Origin: Actinomycetota bacterium
GTDB lineage: Bacteria; Actinomycetota; Actinomycetes; S36-B12; UBA5976
Direction of reading: 5' to 3'
DNA: 29,175 nucleotides
Assembly: GCA_947373075.1 (NCBI GenBank)
Contig: CANBWF010000005.1
Coordinates: 1 to 29,175, forward strand
Shown here: piece after piece, positions 9,309-14,743 of the stretch
Numbering within the stretch: the first letter of the stretch is position 1
How the letters are laid out: every line of letters starts with the position of its first letter
The notes under the pieces: generated by a model
Databases searched by the model: none
The model's input: only the letters and a program-made list of their open reading frames with translations
Told to the model about the DNA's origin: nothing
Position numbers and translations under genes: made by a program

Positions 9309-10271
9309 TTAGGCCGCACGATTCCATTGGCAACCGCAGGCAGCGTGTGTGCTTAGCTGACTGAAAGATTTATTGGCACTGGGCCAGTCAATTTGCCAGA
9401 ATCCAGATTCTAGATAGTTAGCTTCCTGTGCCCATTGGTAAACGATGTCCGTCACCAACGTTGCGGTGTGTAGCAACAAGCCAGTCGGCGCTAAGTCTTG
9501 CTTTGGTCGTCCGATGAGCTGCGTTGTTAGCAGTGGCCATGCGGAATCCATATCGGCCAGTCGCGCGTTGTGACATCGTAGGCAAGCCGTATGAGCCGGA
9601 TGCAAAACTGTGGAAACCGATGCCTGATTCTTCCCCGCACCTGCAACTAGATGAGGCAGGTCTGCGGCAATCAGGTGATCAGTTAGGTCGGGAGCAAACC
9701 AAACACTTTGACCAACCTGGTCAGGACATAGAACAACCAGACGATTTCCCCGCGACTTTGCTGCTCGAACCATTCGTGGCCAAACCCCACGTTGAATTCG
9801 ATCAATAATCATTAGCGCAGTGTGGTCTCGTCGGGCGCCAACATCCACTCGGCTTGCTCCCCAAGCGGTTATGTCCGAGAGTGTCACTTTGTTCGGGTCA
9901 TGAATATGTATGTTTGTGAACCCACGCTCCGCTAGCAAGATGGCAATAGTTGTGCCCAATCTGCCGGCACCTTGTATTTCGATTTCCGCCTCAGAAAATA
10001 TTCGCCGCTCAACTAAATCAGCATCGGTCGTCATCAACCCTGATTTCATTAATCGTGAAACGGTAAAGAGTAATTTTTCCGTATCCAAGTTTTCGCGAGT
10101 TGCAGCTTTAACCACTTCATCTAGCGTTAGATGACCGGTGCAGTTTGCGATTAAGTGTGCAGCGGTTTGTGCATCTGTTCGCACTTGCGTCGCCGGATCA
10201 ATTCCGAATTGAACTTCATTTTTAGTGCGCCACAGTACATTGATTCCAGCTGTGAAAATTGGTTTAAACAT
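9309..10271 (-). CDS. ThiF/E1-like protein of the actinobacterial TOMM leader-binding-like group
   Basis: Protein of 320 aa with an N-terminal winged-helix-like region (to about residue 95), then a Rossmann-type segment starting IQGAGRLG (100-106) and IHIHDPNKV, and a probable zinc site made of CLRC (230-233) and CGC (312-314). This is the layout of ThiF/E1-like proteins and of the cyclodehydratase partner proteins annotated as TOMM leader-peptide binding. A relative lies in the same neighbourhood in mycobacteria (near Rv3196). No peptide precursor, YcaO or dehydrogenase gene is visible nearby, so a role in peptide modification is unproven. The frame extends to a TTG at 10334, but the ATG at 10271 is preferred: it gives the family-like N-terminus MFKPIFTAG, and CACTAT lies 6 bases upstream. 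Confidence 0.75.
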   Translation of the reverse strand: MFKPIFTAGINVLWRTKNEVQFGIDPATQVRTDAQTAAHLIANCTGHLTLDEVVKAATRENLDTEKLLFTVSRLMKSGLMTTDADLVERRIFSEAEIEIQGAGRLGTTIAILLAERGFTNIHIHDPNKVTLSDITAWGASRVDVGARRDHTALMIIDRIQRGVWPRMVRAAKSRGNRLVVLCPDQVGQSVWFAPDLTDHLIAADLPHLVAGAGKNQASVSTVLHPAHTACLRCHNARLADMDSAWPLLTTQLIGRPKQDLAPTGLLLHTATLVTDIVYQWAQEANYLESGFWQIDWPSANKSFSQLSTHAACGCQWNRAA

Positions 10272-10310
10272 GTTGCCATAGTGCCGAGGATTTGCGCCCA
10301 GTGTTTCAAG

Positions 10311-10530
10311 TAATCCACAGCGCAGTTTTAGCAAGTTAATTCCGATAATTGTGGGGATGGGTTTACCCCTTGTTAACCTGCAAACTATTTTCTATCCACA
10401 TTTCTAGGCGGGCTTTTCCCTTTATTTGCAGGCGAAATGGGCTTGTTCCACAGATTGTTCCACATGTTATTCACTGTGCATCCCCAGATAACACGTAGGT
10501 TTCCCCAACACTTCCACAGCCTTATCCACA
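10311..10530 (+). promoter_or_regulatory. Cluster of DnaA-box-like sequences
   Basis: Same-orientation matches to the DnaA box TTATCCACA: TAATCCACA at 10311, CTATCCACA at 10392, TGTTCCACA at 10444 and again at 10456, TTATTCACT at 10467, a weak ACTTCCACA at 10510 and a perfect TTATCCACA at 10522-10530. Seven matches in 220 bases, one exact, is denser than chance suggests. No dnaA, dnaN or rpmH gene is nearby, so I do not call this an origin. It could be a DnaA-titrating or DnaA-regulated region, or a different repeated operator with a TTCCACA core. Confidence 0.4.
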
Positions 10531-10558
10531 TGGGTCAAAGCGAATTTTGCCTTTTCGC

Positions 10559-10588
10559 TTGGCAGTAGTGCTCCCTAAGCCCTAGATT
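10559..10588 (+). promoter_or_regulatory. Sigma-70-type promoter of the candidate small RNA
   Basis: TTGGCA at 10559-10564 and TAGATT at 10583-10588, separated by 18 bases. Predicted transcription start is about 10595-10600, exactly at the base of the RNA stem described next. Confidence 0.6.
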
Positions 10589-10599
10589 CAGAATTCGTT

Positions 10600-10679
10600 G
10601 GAGCTCTCGAGATAACGAGTCAACGTTCGCAAGGGGAAGGCGAACGAGTGGCACGCGCCTCGGGGGCTCCTACTTTTTT
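10600..10679 (+). ncRNA. Candidate structured small RNA, about 80 nt
   Basis: Unassigned RNA inferred from structure and signals. GGAGCTCTCGAG (10600-10611) pairs over all 12 positions, two of them G-U, with CTCGGGGGCTCC (10659-10670), and six T follow at 10674-10679, as at an intrinsic terminator. Inside, CGTTCGC (10624-10630) pairs with GCGAACG (10640-10646), closing a 9-base purine loop AAGGGGAAG. The two stems are joined by a symmetrical internal loop of 12 bases on each side. A well-spaced promoter places the 5' end at the start of the outer stem. The next gene has its own leaderless-type promoter downstream, so this is unlikely to be just its leader. I cannot match it to a known family; it lacks SRP RNA features, and the C-rich loops of actinobacterial 6C RNA are not on this strand. 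Confidence 0.6.
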
Positions 10680-10693
10680 GTCAGGCCATGCTC

Positions 10694-10699
10694 TACTGT
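10694..10699 (+). promoter_or_regulatory. -10 element for leaderless YgjP-like gene
   Basis: TACTGT followed by 7 bases and the GTG at 10707. There is no Shine-Dalgarno sequence between the preceding T-tract (10674-10679) and the start. Confidence 0.5.
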
Positions 10700-10706
10700 T
10701 GCAAAC

Positions 10707-11315
10707 GTGAGCGAGCTTTCTGAAACTTCATTGTTTGATTTTCTTGAATCAGATAAGTGCGCACAAGAATTAGATGATGTTGCAACTTCACCGGAAAAAT
10801 CAGAGCCGGAAATCGAAATTCAAAGAAGTAAAAAGCGCCGCAAAACTTGTACTGCATTTCTGCAAGGCGGAAAAATAATTGTTCAAGTTCCAGCTCGTAT
10901 GTCACAACGAGAAGTTGAAATTACAGTTGCTGAACTTGTAGGACGGATAAAGCGGCGCGAACAAGTCGCTGTTGATCCAGATCTGTTAATGAGACGGGCT
11001 GGTGAGCTGGTAGCAAAATACCTAGATCAAGACATCATTGGAACCCACCTTGTGCCAGTGACAATCAGGTGGGTGACCAACCAGAATTCGCGCTGGGGTT
11101 CATGTACCCCGGGCACTGGAGCAATTCGGTTATCGCACCGACTGCAAAGCATGCCACAGTATGTGCAGGATGCTGTGTTATTTCACGAGTTAATTCACTT
11201 GGTGGTTTTAGGGCACAATGCGCAGTTTTACAAACTGGTAAATCGTTTTCCCGAGATTGAGCGAGCTAATGCGTATCTAGCCGGTTACGCTCACGCACGT
11301 AATCGAAACAACTAA
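10707..11315 (+). CDS. YgjP-like (DUF45) zinc metallopeptidase
   Basis: Putative metal-dependent hydrolase of the YgjP/DUF45 group within the M48-like peptidases (202 aa). The zinc motif is HELIHLVVLGH at residues 160-170 (HExxH plus a third His), preceded by NSRWGSCTPG and the IRLSHRL stretch that characterise the family. There is no transmembrane segment or signal peptide, so it is cytosolic, unlike HtpX. The first 40 residues are acidic and look disordered, and are followed by a basic patch SKKRRK. The GTG start is supported by the TACTGT hexamer 7 bases upstream. The substrate of this family is unknown. Its stop codon overlaps the convergent DUF2342 gene by 4 bases. Confidence 0.85.
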   Translation: MSELSETSLFDFLESDKCAQELDDVATSPEKSEPEIEIQRSKKRRKTCTAFLQGGKIIVQVPARMSQREVEITVAELVGRIKRREQVAVDPDLLMRRAGELVAKYLDQDIIGTHLVPVTIRWVTNQNSRWGSCTPGTGAIRLSHRLQSMPQYVQDAVLFHELIHLVVLGHNAQFYKLVNRFPEIERANAYLAGYAHARNRNN

Positions 11316-12652
11316 TTGACGTCGTCATCCTGATTGGTGGGTGGCTGCTCATCAATTACTTTTTGCAAATCCGACATCAGATCATGGCTCATGTTTGCGA
11401 TGAACAAATCGATGTCCTCTAAGTCGCTAGATGTTGGTAGCAAATCTGGATGAGTCCAAATTTGGTCGCGCTGCGAAATGCCGATTGTTTCTGTTAGCTT
11501 TTGCCACACGAGAACTGCCTCACGAATTTTGCGTGGTCGAATCTCTAAACCGATAATTCCCTCAAAGAATTTTTCGGCAGGACCGCCAGCGGCACGTCTA
11601 CGGCGTAGCGTCTCAGCCAGTGCATTACTACTTGGTAAACGATTTGCTGCCGCGTCAGCTACGACTACGGTTACCCAGCTTTCAATTAGGGCGATTAGGA
11701 GCTCTAGTCGGGCAAGTGCAGCTTCTTGTTGGGGTGTTCGAGATTCGGTAAACAACTCACCGCTCAGCGCTAAGTTCACTGCTTCGATATCTGTTGGGTC
11801 AATTTCAGCAAGTGCTTTCTCAATTGCGCTGGTATCAATCTGAACCCCGGATGCGTACGCTGCCATTGCTGATTGGATGTGTGACTGCAACCAAGGAGCA
11901 GCAGTAAAAAGTCTTTGATGGGCAATTTCTCGCAAAGCCAGGAAGATCAGCACATCTGCTACCTCAAGATTTAGGCCATCACTAAATTCTTGAACGTTAC
12001 TAGCGATGAAACTTGGGTTATGGGAACTCGTAAGTGGAATGCCAACATCTGTTGCACTAAGTACCTGTGTTGCCATTGTTCCTAGTCCATGACCAAATTG
12101 GTTGCCAAACAAAGTTGCACCCATTGATTTAGCCATGTCCATAACTGGCCCAAGTAAATCGTTTATGTCACCAGAGCTAATTAGTTGCTCAATTTGCGTA
12201 GCAACTTCAGGTGGAAGTTGTTCCAAAATTTCTGGTGGAATGCTCATTGCGCCAGCATCAATATCCTGCGGGATTATGGTGGACATTGCTTTAGCGAGTC
12301 CGTGGGCAACGGGGTCTACTAAACCCTGCCAGGCAAGTAGGGTCTCGGCGATCCATTTCTCGCGCGTGAGGAGTTCGCATTTGTGCCCACCACTAGGAAG
12401 TGCTGTTGCTTCACCCAGCCATAGGTTGGCTAAGTCGGTTGCGGTCTCGGCGCTCTGTGAAAAAGTTGAGGCGACGTTAGCTGGGGTACTTGCCCGCAGA
12501 GTCGCTGCGCTTGCCTGCTGCGCTGCGTTCCAATCAACCGGCCCGGTATTTTGTGCGGATCCAGACTGCATCATTTTGCTCAGGTTCGCAAAAAACTCGT
12601 TCAGATCCTGATTTGCATCGTCGCTTGGGCTAAAGCCGAATGGAATCGACAC
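11312..12652 (-). CDS. DUF2342 zinc-dependent metalloprotease-like protein
   Basis: Member of the actinobacterial DUF2342 family (annotated as zinc-dependent metalloprotease or F420-biosynthesis-associated hydrolase), 446 aa, counterpart of mycobacterial Rv3195. Recognisable are the variant HExxH helix LREIAHQRLFTAAPWL, in which the first His of the usual motif is Arg as is common in this family, and the later IALIESWVTVVV helix. The first 70 residues are polar and probably flexible; no signal peptide is seen. I chose the GTG at 12652 over the TTG at 12670: AGGTGG stands 7 bases before the GTG, and relatives begin close to the PFGF motif. The leader contains a 7-bp hairpin. It lies divergent to the Lon-like protease gene, the conserved actinobacterial arrangement. 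True peptidase activity is unproven. Confidence 0.86.
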   Translation of the reverse strand: MSIPFGFSPSDDANQDLNEFFANLSKMMQSGSAQNTGPVDWNAAQQASAATLRASTPANVASTFSQSAETATDLANLWLGEATALPSGGHKCELLTREKWIAETLLAWQGLVDPVAHGLAKAMSTIIPQDIDAGAMSIPPEILEQLPPEVATQIEQLISSGDINDLLGPVMDMAKSMGATLFGNQFGHGLGTMATQVLSATDVGIPLTSSHNPSFIASNVQEFSDGLNLEVADVLIFLALREIAHQRLFTAAPWLQSHIQSAMAAYASGVQIDTSAIEKALAEIDPTDIEAVNLALSGELFTESRTPQQEAALARLELLIALIESWVTVVVADAAANRLPSSNALAETLRRRRAAGGPAEKFFEGIIGLEIRPRKIREAVLVWQKLTETIGISQRDQIWTHPDLLPTSSDLEDIDLFIANMSHDLMSDLQKVIDEQPPTNQDDDVN

Positions 12653-12673
12653 GTAATCGCCACCTAACAATTT

Positions 12674-12696
12674 GCCCCGATTAAGGAACTCGGGGC
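12674..12696 (-). promoter_or_regulatory. Hairpin in the DUF2342 gene leader
   Basis: GCCCCGA at 12674-12680 and TCGGGGC at 12690-12696 form a perfect 7-bp stem with a 9-base loop. It lies between a minus-strand TAGGCT (12706-12711), a probable -10, and the ribosome site AGGTGG before 12652, so it would be in the 5' leader. The minus-strand loop contains UUCCUU; a regulatory role is speculative. Confidence 0.35.
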
Positions 12697-12820
12697 TCTG
12701 TTCTCAGCCTAAGCGACCAATCTGCAATTTGGCCCTGAAGACGCTACGCTACTGGCGAAAACCTCAGAGCTAAGTCCCGTACGCTAGTGGTATCAAGGTT
12801 TTCGGGCAAAGGAGTAGGCA

Positions 12821-13873
12821 GTGGCAAAGAAGCGCCTAATTAGTTTGTCCGTTGTGTTCGTTGCCCTGGCGGTAGCTGCGCTATTTCAGCCCGTGCCGTA
12901 TGTGCTCGAGCGCCCAGGTCCGCTGTTCAACACTCTAGGTGAAGTTGATGGCACTCAATTGGTTGCCATTTCTGGAACGAAAACTTACCCAACTCGTGGG
13001 GAACTAAATATGACTACCGTCTCGGTTTATGGCGGCCCGGAACAAGGCATTGACCTTATTCAGGCAATCGGTGGATGGTTTAGTCCAAAAATTAATGTGG
13101 TTCCGCGTGAAGTTATTTATCCAGAGAATTTTACGGAGCAGCAGCAACAGCAAGAGAGTGTCGCAGATTTCTCTGCATCGCAAAGTGATGCAACTGCTGC
13201 AGCGCTGAATTATTTGAATTTACCAGTGCAGAGCAAGATCTTGATTAGTTCGATTGAGAAGGGAATGCCAGCTGACGGTGTCCTTGAACCTGGAGATGTA
13301 GTTCTTTCTGTTAATGGGGTGGAAGTAACTTCGGCTCGACAGGCAGTTGCGCTTATTCGAATTCCACCAGTGGGCAAAGTTGTACGTATGAGCGTTTTGC
13401 GTAAAGGTCTAGTCAAGAACGTGCAGATGAAAACGGTTTCGCATCCTGAACATGCAAAGTGGCCATTCATTGGCATTGGAGTCGATACAAATTATGAAGC
13501 TACCTTCAAAATCGACTTCGGAGTGGACGATGTTGGCGGACCAAGTGGTGGAACGATGTTTGCGCTTTCAATTATCGATAAATTGACGCCGGGTGCGCTG
13601 GCCGATGGCAAAGTAATAGCTGGTACCGGGACAATAACTCCTGAAGGATCAGTCGGTGCAATCGGCGGCATTGCTCAGAAGATGATTGCATCTGCAGATC
13701 ATGGCGCACAGTTGTTCATAGCGCCGAAGTCCAACTGCCAAGACATTGTTGGTCATGTACCGGCTGGTCTCAAAGTAGTTCCCGTAGCGACATTGAATCA
13801 GGCAGTGAAAGTATTAAACGATTTCAATGCGAAGAAGCCATTGGCAAGTTGCCCAGTTAATTCAACGAAGTAG
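12821..13873 (+). CDS. Membrane-anchored PDZ/Lon-like (S16) serine protease
   Basis: Homologue of YlbL and of mycobacterial Rv3194c (350 aa). An uncleaved N-terminal anchor spans about residues 5-23, so the body is expected outside the membrane. A PDZ domain covers roughly 130-205 (PADGVLEPGDVVLSVNG at its core). The C-terminal Lon-type domain has the catalytic Ser242 in GGPSGGTMFAL and Lys287 in GGIAQKMIAS. Because of the sequence around residue 106, the linker has a glutamine run. The GTG start has AAAGGAG 6 bases upstream. Two copies of TACGCTASTGG (12745 and 12780) upstream may be alternative -10 regions. The rhodanese gene follows 10 bases later with its own ribosome site, so the two are probably co-transcribed. 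Confidence 0.92.
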   Translation: MAKKRLISLSVVFVALAVAALFQPVPYVLERPGPLFNTLGEVDGTQLVAISGTKTYPTRGELNMTTVSVYGGPEQGIDLIQAIGGWFSPKINVVPREVIYPENFTEQQQQQESVADFSASQSDATAAALNYLNLPVQSKILISSIEKGMPADGVLEPGDVVLSVNGVEVTSARQAVALIRIPPVGKVVRMSVLRKGLVKNVQMKTVSHPEHAKWPFIGIGVDTNYEATFKIDFGVDDVGGPSGGTMFALSIIDKLTPGALADGKVIAGTGTITPEGSVGAIGGIAQKMIASADHGAQLFIAPKSNCQDIVGHVPAGLKVVPVATLNQAVKVLNDFNAKKPLASCPVNSTK

Positions 13874-13883
13874 AGGAGTAAAC

Positions 13884-14195
13884 ATGAAAGAGATTTCTGT
13901 TCAAGAACTAAAGGCGATTTTAGGCGAAGTTAATTTAGTTGATGTGCGTGAACCAGACGAGTACGTGGAAGCACACGTTCCAGGTGCGAACTTGATTCCA
14001 CTTGCCACTGTGCCAGTTCGCAATAATGAACTTGATAAGTCCCAAACCCAGTACATCATTTGCAAGTCGGGCGCGCGCTCTGCCAAGGCTGCCGAGTTTT
14101 TGATTGCTCAAGGTTTTGATGCGGTGAACATCACTGGTGGAACTATGGCTTGGATTGAATCAGGCGAACCAGTTCACACTGGTGACCAGCCTTAA
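13884..14195 (+). CDS. Single-domain rhodanese-like sulfurtransferase
   Basis: Cytosolic rhodanese-homology protein (103 aa). The CH2A-type start DVREPDEYVEAHVPGA and the active-site loop CKSGARS, with the catalytic Cys near residue 60, are intact, followed by GFDAVNITGGTMAW. It would carry a persulfide on Cys; the physiological donor and acceptor cannot be told from sequence. The open frame extends upstream into the protease gene, but the ATG at 13884 is clearly the start: GAGGAG ends 5 bases before it and the protein then begins MKEISVQEL, like relatives. It is probably expressed with the Lon-like protease. Confidence 0.9.
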   Translation: MKEISVQELKAILGEVNLVDVREPDEYVEAHVPGANLIPLATVPVRNNELDKSQTQYIICKSGARSAKAAEFLIAQGFDAVNITGGTMAWIESGEPVHTGDQP

Positions 14196-14219
14196 ATCAC
14201 AAATATTTTTCTTTGCAGA

Positions 14220-14693
14220 TTAGGCAAATGTTTGCAGAAGTGCTTTATTGAGTGCTGGCACTAAATCACTTGCTACTGCCACATCGTTAACATCGTCGAA
14301 TGAACGTTGACGAATCGCATTAATGTTGCGTCCATCTCGCATTACAAGGGCAATGATTCGCAGTTCTTGAGTTTGAGACTCGACATCAGGGTCGATCTCA
14401 TCATCAGGTTGCATTGAAATTAATCGTTCAATGGCTAACGCGGCCCCGGTAATCTGCTCTGGCCAGGAGATTTGTTCGAGCGAACTGATTAAGTTTTCGT
14501 TATCCAGCTCGGCATCTTGTTCCACAAACATGAATTGACCGGCATGACCCTCGGAAACTAATTCCGGGTGATCTATTGCTAAATCGGCCGTTGGAACAAT
14601 GGCAAATAGGCGGGCAACCTGATCCCATCCACTGTCGGCGACATGCTGATCGAGTTCGCGAACCGTATCGGCTAGCACTGAATCGTTACTCAT
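14220..14693 (-). CDS. PPA1309-family protein of unknown function
   Basis: Acidic 157-aa protein of the actinobacterial PPA1309 family (position equivalent to mycobacterial Rv3192/Rv3193c). Conserved family features visible: an N-terminal SVLADTVRELDQHVADSGWDQVARLFAIV, LISSLEQISWP, GAALAIERL, and a C-terminal DVAVASDLVPALNKAL. No membrane segment, cofactor motif or catalytic signature is seen, and the function is unknown. The ATG at 14693 is preferred over 14732 because homologues start near SVLAD; CAGAAT sits 7 bases upstream, a weak leaderless-type -10. It is divergent from the UPF0182 gene across 50 bases, a conserved pairing. Confidence 0.8.
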   Translation of the reverse strand: MSNDSVLADTVRELDQHVADSGWDQVARLFAIVPTADLAIDHPELVSEGHAGQFMFVEQDAELDNENLISSLEQISWPEQITGAALAIERLISMQPDDEIDPDVESQTQELRIIALVMRDGRNINAIRQRSFDDVNDVAVASDLVPALNKALLQTFA

Positions 14694-14731
14694 GGGCTCA
14701 ATTCTGACGCATCCAATATCCGCCTTGCACA

Positions 14732-14737
14732 TAGGCT
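14732..14737 (+). promoter_or_regulatory. -10 element for leaderless UPF0182 gene
   Basis: TAGGCT followed by 6 bases and the GTG at 14744. AGGGG lies between, but only 1 base before the start codon, too close for a ribosome site. Confidence 0.55.
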
Positions 14738-14743
14738 AGGGGT

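Noticed and set aside
10335..10560. Chromosomal origin of replication
   Set aside because: DnaA-box-like sequences are present, but dnaA, dnaN, rpmH and a clear A+T-rich unwinding region are not; kept only as a regulatory cluster.
10600..10679. Known small RNAs: SRP 4.5S RNA, 6C RNA, c-di-AMP or guanidine riboswitch
   Set aside because: The SRP GGAAGGAAGCA-type apex is absent, C-rich loops are on the wrong strand for 6C, and riboswitch core motifs I know were not found. Remains unassigned.
12102..12611. 169-aa plus-strand frame inside the DUF2342 gene
   Set aside because: Antisense shadow of a recognised protein; serine- and cysteine-rich translation without domain features.
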